This document shows, piece after piece, positions 45,930 to 54,557 of a stretch of DNA of 64,000 bases (positions are counted from its first letter, which is position 1; the number at the start of each line of letters is the position of its first letter). A program made the translations under genes and the position numbers. Location of the stretch: NCBI GenBank assembly GCA_963812915.1, contig CAWEXB010000013.1:1-64000 (forward strand), written 5' to 3'. Below the pieces are notes generated by a model. The model saw only the letters and a list, made by a program, of their open reading frames with translations. It was not told the DNA's origin and searched no databases. This stretch comes from JACVRW01 sp963812915 (GTDB taxonomy: Bacteria; Actinomycetota; Thermoleophilia; Solirubrobacterales; Thermoleophilaceae).

Positions 45930-46044
45930 GTCGCGGAGGTGTGCGGCTCCTGCCGTACCAGCCCGTACCAGCTGCGGCGCTCCTGGAGAAGGAGGACGGG
46001 GAGGCGAGCATTCGGCCGCAGCGGATCGGCACCAGGGCCGGCAC
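45930..46044 (-). pseudogene. Fragment of a DUF2252 gene
   Basis: One frame reads ALVPIRCGRMLASPSSFSRS, matching ELVPIRYGRMLASPFAFFRG at residues 61-80 of the DUF2252 protein at 2946, and the DNA is similar over about 60 bp. Nothing else of the gene is recognisable. It lies just outside the right end of IS256. Confidence 0.7.
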
Positions 46045-46203
46045 GCGCGACCCGTCCCGCCGTCCGAAAATTCGCCGTTGGAGTGGGACGATCCGGAGCT
46101 GGCGTCACTCTCGGTGGCCTGTCGCGTCAAGGTTCGATCCGCTGCTTGACGCTGGGCGTCCCTTCGGTGTCTAAACCCACGCGGCAACGGTGCGCCGCGG
46201 CGC

Positions 46204-46758
46204 TCAGCCGCCGGGGCGCGTTAGTGCTTCCTCTTCGGCGCGTGCACCGCTTCGAGCGAGAGCAAGGCCCCCGAGCAGGAGCACGGCGCCGAGGATTAAG
46301 AACAGGGTGTCCCAGAGCATGACGTGGTCCGGGTTGACGTGGTGCACCGTGAGGATCTGGTGGTCGACGATGCCCTCGACGAGGTTGAACGCTCCCCACC
46401 CGGCCAGCATCAGGCCGACGAGGTGTCGTCCGGCGAGAGCGGCGCCCTTGCGGACCGCGGCCCACAGCAACGTAAGGCCGATTAGCGCGGCGACGAACGT
46501 CAGCGCATGGAAAAGCCCGTCCGCCAGCGTGTTGTCCTCGAGGCCGGCGACCGTCGTGGCCGGATGGTTGCCTGTGCTCGTCAGCATGTGGTGCCACTGG
46601 AGGATCTGGTGAAGCAGGATGCCGTCGAAGAACCCGCCGAACCCGATCCCGAGCAGGATGCCTGCGGTGCCGATGGATGGACGGGTGGCGGGGGCGGCCT
46701 CGGTTACCGAGGCAGAGCCGCTGTGGGATCGCGCCTCGACCGCGGTTGCCTTTTCCAT
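46204..46758 (-). CDS. DUF2243 membrane protein
   Basis: The 184-residue protein has four hydrophobic helices and the DUF2243 signatures GIGFGGFFDGILLHQILQWH and FNLVEGIVDHQILTVHHVNP. The paired His residues in HQILQWHH and DHQILTVHH may bind a metal or heme. Function unknown. It is one of several membrane proteins in this island; the next gene upstream on the strand is the tandem DUF892 gene, 31 bp away. Confidence 0.88.
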   Translation of the reverse strand: MEKATAVEARSHSGSASVTEAAPATRPSIGTAGILLGIGFGGFFDGILLHQILQWHHMLTSTGNHPATTVAGLEDNTLADGLFHALTFVAALIGLTLLWAAVRKGAALAGRHLVGLMLAGWGAFNLVEGIVDHQILTVHHVNPDHVMLWDTLFLILGAVLLLGGLALARSGARAEEEALTRPGG

Positions 46759-46789
46759 CAGCGCTTCCTTGTGGGCATCGGCGGGCGCT

Positions 46790-47770
46790 TCATCCGGCGG
46801 CGCTCACGCCCTGCTTGCTGAGCGCGGCCTCCATCGCCGGCTCGAACTGGGCCCTGAGCCCCGCGGCGGCGGTCCGCTCCTCCGCGGCGATGCGCTCGGC
46901 CACACGCGCGCTCTCTTCGTCGCCGGCTCGTTGTGCGACGCGAATGAGCTGTTCGTAGGCGGCAATCTCGAGATGCTCGAAGGCGAAGGCAAATCCGGCC
47001 AGCTTGGCCGGCGTGTCCGGCTGGGCCCCGAAGAAGACGCCCAGGTTCAGGCCGCCCACCCGCATCACGACGTTCTTGAAGCGCGAAGGTCGCTCTCCCC
47101 GGGCCTCGAGAAGTGACTCCACGACGGCCTGCTGGGAGCGTGTCTCCTCAAGGTGGTCTTCGAACATTTTCTTCAGATTCGGTTCGCTCGCGATCGCCGG
47201 AGCCTGCTCGAGCAGCTGAAGAGACTGTGACTCGATCGCGTGGACGTCCGACAGGTACTTGCCGAGTTGCTTGCCCAAGTCGTCTGCGGGGACGTCGCGG
47301 AGAGACGCCTCGACCGCGCGGTCGAACCCGGCTGCGAGCCGTTCGGCCATCGTGGCCTCCTGGTGGCGGATCGTGCCCGCGACCTCCGCGGTCTCGGCGT
47401 CATCGGCGCGCCGGGCGACGATCGCGAGCAGCTCGTACGCCGCCAGCTCCATGTGCTCATAGGAGTAGGCGTGGGCGACGAGCTTGCCCGGGGTATCCGG
47501 CTGCGACCGTGCGAAGAGGACCATCCCCACGCCGCCGGCGCGGGCAACGAGATCCTTGGCCTTGGAAGGATCCGCCCCGTGCGCTTCGAGCCGTCCGCGA
47601 ACGAGGCGCTCCTGCTCCTCGGTCTCGGCGATGTGCTCGCGGAAGGCTCGCGCCAGCTCCGGATCGCGCGCCATCCGCGGCGCGACGCGCATCTGCACGA
47701 GTGCTTGTTCCTCGATCGAATGGACGTCGGCGAGGTGCTTCACGAGCTGTTCCTGGAGGGTCTCGGGCAT
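46790..47770 (-). CDS. Tandem DUF892 (YciF-like) ferritin-fold protein
   Basis: The 326-residue protein consists of two DUF892 domains, about residues 1-160 and 165-320. Each begins with a LxxxLxDVH(S/A)IE motif (LVKHLADVHSIEEQALVQM and LGKYLSDVHAIESQSLQLL), has an H(I/L)(A/E)ET(E/R) segment, a central GG(V/L)..(V/G)..FA..QPDTP..L loop and E(H)(M/L)E(L/I)AAYE. It arose by internal duplication. The family is associated with oxidative and general stress. Confidence 0.88.
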   Translation of the reverse strand: MPETLQEQLVKHLADVHSIEEQALVQMRVAPRMARDPELARAFREHIAETEEQERLVRGRLEAHGADPSKAKDLVARAGGVGMVLFARSQPDTPGKLVAHAYSYEHMELAAYELLAIVARRADDAETAEVAGTIRHQEATMAERLAAGFDRAVEASLRDVPADDLGKQLGKYLSDVHAIESQSLQLLEQAPAIASEPNLKKMFEDHLEETRSQQAVVESLLEARGERPSRFKNVVMRVGGLNLGVFFGAQPDTPAKLAGFAFAFEHLEIAAYEQLIRVAQRAGDEESARVAERIAAEERTAAAGLRAQFEPAMEAALSKQGVSAAG

Positions 47771-47822
47771 GGCGTCCTACTACCCCGGGTCCGACCAGGC
47801 ACTCCCCTCATGTGGCCGGCGC

Positions 47823-48686
47823 TTAGGGGCGAAAGAAGCCGAGCGTCCGGTCGGCTACGAGCCCTGGCTTCTCGTCCACGATGAAGTGCCCGGCCTCTGG
47901 AACGAGCTCCAGCTCGAGTGCGTCGGCGCGCGCCGCTTGCTCGCGAACGGCTCGGGTCGGAATAGCCGCGTCCCGCTCCCCGACGAGGAGCAGCGTGGGC
48001 ACCTCGAGGGGCAGTCGGGCGTAGCGTCCGGCTAACACGGGGACGGCCTCGCGCAGCAGAAAGGTCCGGTAGAGCAGCTCGCTCGCGCGGGCCCGCTCGC
48101 CCTTCAGGCGATCGGTGAAGGCTTCGATCTCTCCCTCCGAGAATGCATCGGACCCCGCGCGGAGGGCGAGCCGCGCCAGGCCGTGCTCCACCGCCCGTCG
48201 CCCCAGCTTAGGGAGGGCCAGCGGGATCTGGTACGCGATCCGCCAGGCCTCGAGGAAGCCGCGGCGATCTCCGGAGGGCCACGGCGGCACGATGCTGAGC
48301 GACACGAAACGCCCGATCCGTTCCGGCCAGCGCAGCGCGAGAAGAAAGCCGATCCAGCCGCCCCAGTCATGGCCAACCAGATCGACCCGGTCCAGCTCGA
48401 GCTCGTCGAGCAGCGCAAGCACGTCCTGGGCCATCGTCTCGCGGTCGTAGCCTCGGCCCGGCACGTCGGTCCAGCCAAACCCGCGTAGGTCCGGGCACAG
48501 CACCCGGGCGTGGGGAGCGAGCAGCGGGATCACTCGACGCCACAGGTACCAGTGCTGCGGCCAGCCGTGGAGCATTACGATCGGCCTGCCCTCTCCCGCT
48601 TGGGCGAGGTGCATCCGCAGGCCTCCCGCGTTGAGGAAGCGGTGCTCGACGCCGGCCACGTGCGGAAACGAGTCGCCGCCCGTCAC
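47823..48686 (-). CDS. Alpha/beta hydrolase (epoxide-hydrolase-like)
   Basis: The 287-residue protein has the fold's motifs in order: IVMLHGWPQHWYLWRRVI (oxyanion HGxP), VLCPDLRGFGWTDVPG, VDLVGHDWGGWIGFLLALRW with the nucleophile Asp in GHDWGG, TLLLVGERDAAIP, and EAGHFIVDEKPG with the catalytic His. An Asp nucleophile points to epoxide hydrolase or dehalogenase. The GTG at 48686 is 7 bp after the stop of the DUF2071 gene. Confidence 0.88.
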   Translation of the reverse strand: MTGGDSFPHVAGVEHRFLNAGGLRMHLAQAGEGRPIVMLHGWPQHWYLWRRVIPLLAPHARVLCPDLRGFGWTDVPGRGYDRETMAQDVLALLDELELDRVDLVGHDWGGWIGFLLALRWPERIGRFVSLSIVPPWPSGDRRGFLEAWRIAYQIPLALPKLGRRAVEHGLARLALRAGSDAFSEGEIEAFTDRLKGERARASELLYRTFLLREAVPVLAGRYARLPLEVPTLLLVGERDAAIPTRAVREQAARADALELELVPEAGHFIVDEKPGLVADRTLGFFRP

Positions 48687-48693
48687 GTGCGCA

Positions 48694-49530
48694 TCATGCC
48701 GCCTCGAGTGCCCAGATCAGGGTGTCCTGCCGGGCGCTGTAGTGCAGCAGCGGATCGGAGTCCAGCTCGAGCCCAAGCGGCCGCGCCATCGTGTTGAGCT
48801 CGATCGTGGCCTCGGCGGGCTGCAGCGGCCAAGGTGGATGGTGGATGTCCGCGCGCAGCGCTCGCCCCCGCTCCACCACGTAGAGGCAGTAGCGCTCCGC
48901 CAGCCAGCGCTCGAGCGACCCGTCCTCGACCGGAAGCCGGGGACCCGTAGGGCCGTAGCTCACGCGCAGCTCGGGTGAAGGCCCGCCCGAGTGGAGACGC
49001 TTGCTCTCGTAGAGCACCGTCTGGCCCTCGTGACGGGCGCTCATCTCGGCGTGAAAGTACGGCAGCCGGTATGCCCGTCGGGCGGCGGCTACTGCCGCAG
49101 GGCGGGCGGCGTCGAGACTGAAGAAATAGATGCCCGGCCGGCCCCCGTAGTCGACATAGGTGCGCACATTCAGTTCGGGAAAGCGCGAGAGCCACGGCAG
49201 CGGAGGGGTGCCCCTCGCCCGCAAGCCAGCCACAACGAACGGGGTCAGACCGAGCCAGGCTTCGCCCTCCCGCAGGTCGAGCTCAAGAGGCTCTGGGATC
49301 AGCGGCCTGAGCGCCTCGGGGCTGACCGCCCAGTGGGCGAAGAGCAGGGAGTACCAGGTCTGTCCCATCAGCCACGCTCGCGCCGACAGCGGCCACGGCC
49401 GGTGTGTCGTCTCGGCCAGCGCTCTGCGCTGGCACGGTATCTCGTCGGCCAGCAGGCCGAGCGGACCCACCGCAAGCTCCGCCGCGTCGCCGACCGCCTG
49501 TAGCGCCCTGTGCAGCCGCATCCTCGACAT
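48694..49530 (-). CDS. DUF2071 (YqjF-like) protein
   Basis: The 278-residue protein matches DUF2071: WYSLLFAHWAVSPEALRPLI, LGLTPFVVAGLRARGTPPLP, FPELNVRTYVDYGGRPGIYF and FSLDAARPAAVAAARRAYRL. The N-terminal 45 residues are an extension. The fold is acetoacetate-decarboxylase-like but no activity is proven. It is upstream of and probably co-transcribed with the alpha/beta hydrolase. Confidence 0.85.
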   Translation of the reverse strand: MSRMRLHRALQAVGDAAELAVGPLGLLADEIPCQRRALAETTHRPWPLSARAWLMGQTWYSLLFAHWAVSPEALRPLIPEPLELDLREGEAWLGLTPFVVAGLRARGTPPLPWLSRFPELNVRTYVDYGGRPGIYFFSLDAARPAAVAAARRAYRLPYFHAEMSARHEGQTVLYESKRLHSGGPSPELRVSYGPTGPRLPVEDGSLERWLAERYCLYVVERGRALRADIHHPPWPLQPAEATIELNTMARPLGLELDSDPLLHYSARQDTLIWALEAA

Positions 49531-49652
49531 CTCCCGGGATCTGGTTCCACGGCCAACGATCCGGAAACCGCCGCCACGCGGAAGTGCTAGTTAGGGGGTG
49601 ATGCTCCGTCGCCCGCTGAACGCGTATCGCAGCACGGGCGCCGACCCGCCGT

Positions 49653-49790
49653 TCACCGATCCGGCAGGAGCGCACGGCACGGCCCTTCGCAGCCGCCTCC
49701 GTCATCTGCAGCGACATCTGCTCGAGGGCGTGCGCGTCCTTCAGGTAGGGCATGAGCTGGTCCTGAATCGAGTCGGCCCTGAGTACTCCC
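49653..49790 (-). pseudogene. N-terminal fragment of a DUF892 gene
   Basis: The frame reads SIQDQLMPYLKDAHALEQMS and LQMTEAAAKG, the start of a DUF892 domain like those at 33128 and 46790, and then loses similarity. No continuation is found in other frames. It is the remains of a third copy or a failed duplication. Confidence 0.6.
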
Positions 49791-49950
49791 TTGATTTGAT
49801 CGAGTTCCGAGGCTGTCTGCTACCCGATGCCCTCGCGCGTATCCAGCGGGGTTCGCCGGGCACTTGCGCGGCGCAGCGTCTGGCGGACTCACGAACTGGT
49901 TCCCGCGCGGGGGCGCGCTGCCGCCCAGCGGCTGAGCAGCGCCTCCTAGA

Positions 49951-50181
49951 TCAGCGCCGGTCGGCGGACGGCGACTTGCCCGCCGCCTGCTGCCCAGAGC
50001 CGGCCCCGGTGCCGCTGACCAACGTTGCTGAAACCAGCAACGCGGCGGTCAACAGCACGATCGTGAGCGCACGCAGCCGGCGCGGCGTGAGCCAGCTGAA
50101 ATGACGGCTGACGACGAACGCGCGCATCCCGGAAGCCGCACCGACCGCCGTCATCGCGCTCGCCATGCACTGCATGCACAT
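49951..50181 (-). CDS. Small membrane protein with N-terminal Cys pair
   Basis: The 76-residue product starts MCMQCMASAMTAVGAASGMR, contains a basic loop TPRRLRR and one membrane helix ALTIVLLTAALLVSATLV, then a polar tail. The CxxC at the start is reminiscent of a metal or thiol site. I recognise no named family. Confidence 0.5.
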   Translation of the reverse strand: MCMQCMASAMTAVGAASGMRAFVVSRHFSWLTPRRLRALTIVLLTAALLVSATLVSGTGAGSGQQAAGKSPSADRR

Positions 50182-50409
50182 TCGAGGCCGCAGTATGGCA
50201 AGCGCCGATCGTCAGCCTTTGCGGCGGCGGACTTTGCCTCAGTGCGAGTGGGCTCCACGGGAATCCGCCCCGGCGACTCGCCCAGCGCGAGCAGCGCCGC
50301 CAGGGCCCGTCGTCTATACGCCGTGCAGCCGAGGATGGACCGGGCATTAAACGCTCAAGCTCCCGGGACCAGCGCTCCATAAGCGGTCCGGTTCCGCGAG
50401 CGTCGCGAT

Positions 50410-50700
50410 TCAGGCGGCGGTCTGTCTGGCCGGCGGGACGGGGCCGGCGGCCAGGAGGAGCGCTATAAGCTCCTCAGTCACGGTCGGCGGGAGCATGCCG
50501 GCGCCGGCGAGCTCCCTGACGGAGCGGGACGCGTTGTCTCGGAGCTCCCGCACCTCCGCTCGGCTCGTATCGGCGCTGAGGAGCATGTGCTCGGCGAGAT
50601 CTTCGAGGATCTCCCGTGCGGGCTCCTGAAGCCAATCGGGGTCGATGGCCGCGACGACGTCGAGTGCTCGGCGGTAGCTTCGGTGGCGGTCTGCGGTCAT
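50410..50700 (-). CDS. Hypothetical helical protein
   Basis: The 96-residue protein starts MTADRHRSYRRALDVVAAID after a GAAGGAGGG site. It is all-helical and acidic (PAREILEDLAEHMLLSADTS) with no Cys or membrane segment. No family recognised. The good ribosome site and balanced composition support a real gene. Confidence 0.55.
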   Translation of the reverse strand: MTADRHRSYRRALDVVAAIDPDWLQEPAREILEDLAEHMLLSADTSRAEVRELRDNASRSVRELAGAGMLPPTVTEELIALLLAAGPVPPARQTAA

Positions 50701-50898
50701 GGAACCCTCCTTCGGCTTGTGGTCCTGCCGAGGGTCCCCGGCCGCCTCGCCTCGAGGTCGGCCGTCCCGCTCAGCTGTTCACTGGTTCCGCTCCGACGCA
50801 CCACGGCGCCAGACCGGAACCGGTCTACAGGTGCCCGTCCCGAGCCGCTGAAAACACGCTTAGGGAGGCGCGTCCGTCAGGCGAGATGAGACAGGTTG

Positions 50899-50923
50899 GT
50901 TTACCCCAGTTGGGATCGGATAT
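50899..50923 (+). promoter_or_regulatory. SigB-like promoter of the 51008 gene cluster
   Basis: GTTTAC (50899-50904), 13 nt, GGATAT (50918-50923), one base off GGGTAT. The first bases after GTTTAC (ccc then a G-rich stretch) also resemble the block upstream of the DUF892 gene. It lies 85 bp before the ATG at 51008. Confidence 0.5.
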
Positions 50924-51007
50924 GCGGGGTGTGGGACGACAGGCGTCTGTTCAGTGGGCGTTGGGCCGGACCGCGAACCGTAATCCCAACGCTGAAGGAG
51001 TTGTCCC

Positions 51008-51505
51008 ATGGATGACCGCAACCGCGGCCGCTCGGCGGCGCAGTGGTTTTGTCTGATCGTCGGCGCCACCCTCGTCGTCGTTGGGCTGCTCGGCTTTCTC
51101 GCCGAGGCCAAGTTCGACACCTCGGCCGGGGGCGATCCCGGCGCGCTCGACGGTGAGAATTTCATCCTCTTCGAGGTCAACGGCTGGCACAACATCGTGC
51201 ACACCGCCTCGGGCCTCTTCTTGCTCGCCCTGGCGGGCAAGTACCGGACGGCCCGCACGGCGGCGCTGGCGTTCGGCGCGATCTACGCGGTCGTGACGGT
51301 CGTCGGCCTCGTCGACGGCCACGACGTGCTCGGGCTAATCCCCGTGAACCCCGCCGACAACGTGCTCCACATCCTGCTCACCGTCGCCGCCCTGGCGGCC
51401 GGACTGGTCTCCGATCGCGACCGGCGTGAGGTCCGGCCCGGCGCCGACCGCCGGCGGTTCGAGCGCGGGAGCAGGGCGGATTCCCCGACCCTCCAGAGGA
51501 GGTAG
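51008..51505 (+). CDS. DUF4383 membrane protein
   Basis: The 165-residue protein has four hydrophobic helices: WFCLIVGATLVVVGLLGFLA, NIVHTASGLFLLALAG, AALAFGAIYAVVTVVGLV and NVLHILLTVAALAAGLVSD. The His-containing helices HNIVH and VLHIL are characteristic of DUF4383. Function unknown. AAGGAG precedes the ATG. The next gene starts 3 bp after its stop, which makes it the first gene of a likely four-gene operon. Confidence 0.85.
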   Translation: MDDRNRGRSAAQWFCLIVGATLVVVGLLGFLAEAKFDTSAGGDPGALDGENFILFEVNGWHNIVHTASGLFLLALAGKYRTARTAALAFGAIYAVVTVVGLVDGHDVLGLIPVNPADNVLHILLTVAALAAGLVSDRDRREVRPGADRRRFERGSRADSPTLQRR

Positions 51506-51508
51506 ACC

Positions 51509-52003
51509 ATGCAAGAGACACAGGAGAAGGCCCGCGAGGTCGCGGGCCAGGCCCAGGACAGGGCCCGTGAGACCGCCGGCCAGGCGCGCGGACGCATAAG
51601 CCAGGAGGTGGACCGGCGCTCGAGCCAGGCGGGCGAGCAGGTCAGCTCGAACGCGAGCGACGCACGGTCGGTGGCCGATGAGCTGCGCAAGCAGGGCAAG
51701 GACGCGCCGGCTCGCTACGTCGAGCAGGCGGCCGACCGCGCCGAGCGGCTCGGCGGCTACCTACAGGAGAGCGACGGCGACCGGATCCTTCGCGACGTCG
51801 AAGACTTCGCACGCCGCAACCCCTTGGCCGTGGCGGCCGGCGGGCTGCTGGTCGGCTTCGCCGCCTCGCGGATGCTGAAGGCGTCGAGCGGCGATCGCTA
51901 CCGCTCCTCGCTCTCCAGGCAGAGCAACGGCGCGACCGGCGTGTACCCCGGCGAGGCCGTCGGCGACGGCACCCGCGCGAGCCAGTTCGAGCCGCACGCC
52001 TGA
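51509..52003 (+). CDS. Amphipathic-helix membrane-associated stress protein
   Basis: The 164-residue protein is Ala/Arg/Gln-rich: KAREVAGQAQDRARETAGQ, GRISQEVDRRSSQAGEQVSS, NASDARSVADELRKQGK, then GDRILRDVEDFARRNPLAVA and a single helix AAGGLLVGFAASRML. The layout is LEA-like N-terminus followed by one membrane helix. The N-terminal half is closely related to the fused gene at 37726-38507. Third-party function unknown. Confidence 0.7.
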   Translation: MQETQEKAREVAGQAQDRARETAGQARGRISQEVDRRSSQAGEQVSSNASDARSVADELRKQGKDAPARYVEQAADRAERLGGYLQESDGDRILRDVEDFARRNPLAVAAGGLLVGFAASRMLKASSGDRYRSSLSRQSNGATGVYPGEAVGDGTRASQFEPHA

Positions 52004-52006
52004 GCC

Positions 52007-52426
52007 ATGGCCGCCGATCACAACAACAATCTGCGCGAGCATGGGACCGGCGAGCTGCTCAAGGAGCTCTCGGATCACACCACGACGCTCGTGCGCCAGG
52101 AGATCGAGCTCGCCAAGGCCGAGCTCGGCGAGAAGGGCAAGAAGGCGAGCCTCGGCGCGGGCATGTTCGGCGGAGCTGGCCTGTTCGGGGTCTTCGCCCT
52201 CGCCGCGCTGACCACCTGCATCATCGTCGCGCTCGACTCGGCGATGCCGCTGTGGCTCGCGGCCTTGATCGTCGCCGTGGTCTACGGCGCGATCGCCGCG
52301 GTGCTCGCATTGCAGGGCCGCAACAAGGTCCAGGAGGCGGGGCCGCCCGTGCCCGAACAAGCGACTGAAAGCGTGAAGGAGGACGTGCAATGGGCCAAGA
52401 CACAGGCCAAATCAGGCAGGACATAG
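52007..52426 (+). CDS. Phage-holin-superfamily-III-like membrane protein (DUF1469)
   Basis: The 139-residue protein starts MAADHNNNLREHGTGELLKE and has LSDHTTTLVRQEIELAKAEL, followed by two membrane helices (MFGGAGLFGVFALAALTTCI and ALIVAVVYGAIAAVLALQG). This is the actinobacterial Holin-X (PF07332) pattern. Despite the name these proteins are mostly not phage genes and occur with DUF3618 proteins as here. It overlaps the next gene by 37 bp. Confidence 0.82.
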   Translation: MAADHNNNLREHGTGELLKELSDHTTTLVRQEIELAKAELGEKGKKASLGAGMFGGAGLFGVFALAALTTCIIVALDSAMPLWLAALIVAVVYGAIAAVLALQGRNKVQEAGPPVPEQATESVKEDVQWAKTQAKSGRT

Positions 52427-52887
52427 AGGAGACCCGCGAACGCATGGGCGAGACCGTCGAGGCGCTCGGCTACAAGGCCGACGTGCCAGGCCGCGCCAAG
52501 GAGGCCGTCTCGGGACGGGTCGAGTCGGTGAAGTCGAAGATCTCGGGCGCCACGCCCGACAGCGGCGACGTCAAGCAGGGCGCCCATCGCGCCAAGGGCA
52601 TCGCCCAGGAGAACCCGCTCGGGCTGGCGATCGGCGCCGTTGCGGTCGGCTTCGTCGGCGGGCTCCTCATCCCCTCCACTCGCGTGGAGGACGAGAGGAT
52701 CGGACCCATGGCCGACCAGGTCAAGGACAAGGCCAAGGAGACCGGCCAAGAGGCCATAGACCGAGGCAAGGAGGTGGCCCGCCAGGCCGCCGACAGCGCC
52801 AAGGAGACCGCTCAGGAGGCCGGACGTGAGCAGGCCGACGGCCTGCGCGACAGCGCCCAGCAGAAGGCCGGCCAGGTCTCCTCCTAG
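52390..52887 (+). CDS. DUF3618 protein
   Basis: The 165-residue protein starts MGQDTGQIRQDIEETRERMG, the DUF3618 signature, continues VEALGYKADVPGRAKEAVSG and has one helix GLAIGAVAVGFVGGLLI, then a Lys/Glu/Ala amphipathic tail (MADQVKDKAKETGQEAIDRG). It is closely similar to the second half of the fusion at 37726-38507. With the two preceding genes it forms a conserved actinobacterial cassette of unknown function. Confidence 0.82.
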   Translation: MGQDTGQIRQDIEETRERMGETVEALGYKADVPGRAKEAVSGRVESVKSKISGATPDSGDVKQGAHRAKGIAQENPLGLAIGAVAVGFVGGLLIPSTRVEDERIGPMADQVKDKAKETGQEAIDRGKEVARQAADSAKETAQEAGREQADGLRDSAQQKAGQVSS

Positions 52888-53058
52888 CCGCGGGCCAGGT
52901 CCCCCAGGCCCTCCTTGCGCGTCCCCACCAGCTCGTTGCTCGGTTCGGGCGCGCGAGATGTCGAGGGTGCAACAGGGCTGGGCCTCCAGAAGGCACCAAG
53001 CCGTCCAAGACAAGACGGAAACACCCGTCGACCCACACAACCGCTAGGAGCAGAAACG

Positions 53059-53829
53059 ATGAACCCCACGGAATCAGCCGTAGCCGCCTGGCGCGGCGCC
53101 GCCGTCGTCGACCAGGACGGCGAGAAGATCGGCACGATCGACGAGATCTACGCGGACGCCGACACCGGCAAGCCCGAGTGGCTTGCGGTCAAGACCGGCC
53201 TGTTCGGCATGAAGCTGAGCTTTGTCCCGATCGCCGAGGCCACCGAGACCGGCGGCGGCGTCCGGGTGCCCTACGACAACCAGCAGGTCAAGGACGCCCC
53301 GGCCGTCGAGTCCGACCACGAGCTCTCACAGGACGAGGAAGCCAACCTCTACCGCCACTACGGGTTGGGCTATTCGGAGGCCCGCTCGGATTCCGGGCTC
53401 CCCCGCGGCAGCGGCCGTGACACGGTCGGCCACGACACCAGCGGCCCGACCACCGACGACGCGATGACCCGCTCCGAGGAAGAGCTGCGGGTCGGCAAGG
53501 CCAGCCGCGAGAGCGGACGCGCGCGGTTGCGCAAGTACGTGGTCACCGAGCAGGTGCAGCAGACGGTGCCCGTGCAGCGCGAGGAGGTCCGCGTGGAGCG
53601 GGAGCCGATCACCGACGCCAACGTCGGCGACGCCATGGCCGGCCCGGCGATCTCCGAGGAGGAGCACGAGGTCACCCTTCACGAGGAAGAGGTCGTCGTC
53701 GAGAAGCGCGCCGTGCCCAAGGAGCGCGTGCGCCTCGACAAGGACACTGTGGTTGAGGACCAAACGGTCTCCGAGGAGGTCCGCAAGGAGCAGATCGAGG
53801 CCGAGGGCGACACCCCAGGCCGCGAGTAG
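53059..53829 (+). CDS. PRC-barrel / DUF2382 protein
   Basis: The 256-residue protein starts with a PRC-barrel domain (AAVVDQDGEKIGTIDEIYAD, then SFVPIAEATE), a Gly/Ser-rich linker, and a DUF2382 domain (LRKYVVTEQVQQTVPVQREE, REPITD, VTLHEEEVVVEKRAVPKERV). PRC-DUF2382 proteins are typical stress-related proteins of radiation- and desiccation-tolerant bacteria. It is 171 bp downstream of the DUF3618 gene with its own AGGAG. Confidence 0.88.
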   Translation: MNPTESAVAAWRGAAVVDQDGEKIGTIDEIYADADTGKPEWLAVKTGLFGMKLSFVPIAEATETGGGVRVPYDNQQVKDAPAVESDHELSQDEEANLYRHYGLGYSEARSDSGLPRGSGRDTVGHDTSGPTTDDAMTRSEEELRVGKASRESGRARLRKYVVTEQVQQTVPVQREEVRVEREPITDANVGDAMAGPAISEEEHEVTLHEEEVVVEKRAVPKERVRLDKDTVVEDQTVSEEVRKEQIEAEGDTPGRE

Positions 53830-54060
53830 ACGCCGCCAGGCGGGTGGGGCGCGGCCGATGGCGCGCCCCACCCCACCACCTCCCCCTCAGACGAGGAGGC
53901 AATGGAGCGACGCTCGAGCACTGCACGGCCAAGGCGATATGACAACGCTGAGCAAGCCGATCACCAGCCTTCCGACGGCGTCGCTAGTGCGCTCCCCGGG
54001 ACAGCACCCCGCCGCGGTGTGATTTGCCGCTATCCGCCGTGCGGCCGACGCGGCCCAGAG

Positions 54061-54498
54061 CTACCCCTCCGCGGCAGCCCCGTCATCTCCTCGGGCATCT
54101 ATCGCCTCGACGATCTTCACCAGCTGCTCGGCCGTGGCCGCCTCGACACGCTGGCTCGAGTCCTGCTTCTCGGCGGTCAGCCAACCGTCCCCGCCATGGA
54201 CCGAGAAGCGCAGGATCCAGTCGTCGCCGAGCTCCGCCTGGAGCTCGTGCCTCTCCGCCTCGAAGCCCGCAACCGGGCCACCTCCGGCCTCCGGGGCGTC
54301 GCTGCCCGCGATCTGCTCAGGCGGCTCCTGCCCGGCGATCTCCTTCGCTACGGAACGCGCCAGCAGCGGGATCGCGCCGCGACTGAGGCCTGGCTTGATG
54401 CGCGCCTGCAGGTAGCGCGCGAGTTCCTGCTCGTAGTCGGCGAGCTCCCTCTCGTAGCCTTCTTGGCTCTCATGCTCGACCCGGCGCTGCTCGGTCAT
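54061..54498 (-). CDS. Hypothetical hydrophilic protein
   Basis: The ATG at 54498 follows GGAGGAG and gives 145 residues: MTEQRRVEHESQEGYERELA, DYEQELARYLQARIK and LLARSVAKEIAGQEPPEQIA, then a more globular half ERHELQAELGDDWILRFSVH. No family recognised. A SigB-like promoter candidate lies 36-60 bp upstream. Confidence 0.6.
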   Translation of the reverse strand: MTEQRRVEHESQEGYERELADYEQELARYLQARIKPGLSRGAIPLLARSVAKEIAGQEPPEQIAGSDAPEAGGGPVAGFEAERHELQAELGDDWILRFSVHGGDGWLTAEKQDSSQRVEAATAEQLVKIVEAIDARGDDGAAAEG

Positions 54499-54533
54499 GC
54501 GCTCCTCCATGCAGGTCGGTAGCTACGCAACTC

Positions 54534-54557
54534 GTACCCGGCGCGAGTCCGCGAAAC
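54534..54557 (-). promoter_or_regulatory. SigB-like promoter
   Basis: On the minus strand GTTTCG (54557-54552), 12 nt, GGGTAC (54539-54534). The -10 has one mismatch to GGGTAT and the -35 one or two. The position, 36 bp before the ATG at 54498, is right for a promoter. Confidence 0.5.

Noticed and set aside
52007..52426. True phage holin and prophage
   Set aside because: The holin-superfamily-III domain is common in actinobacterial chromosomal cassettes with DUF3618; no lysin, capsid or terminase genes are near.
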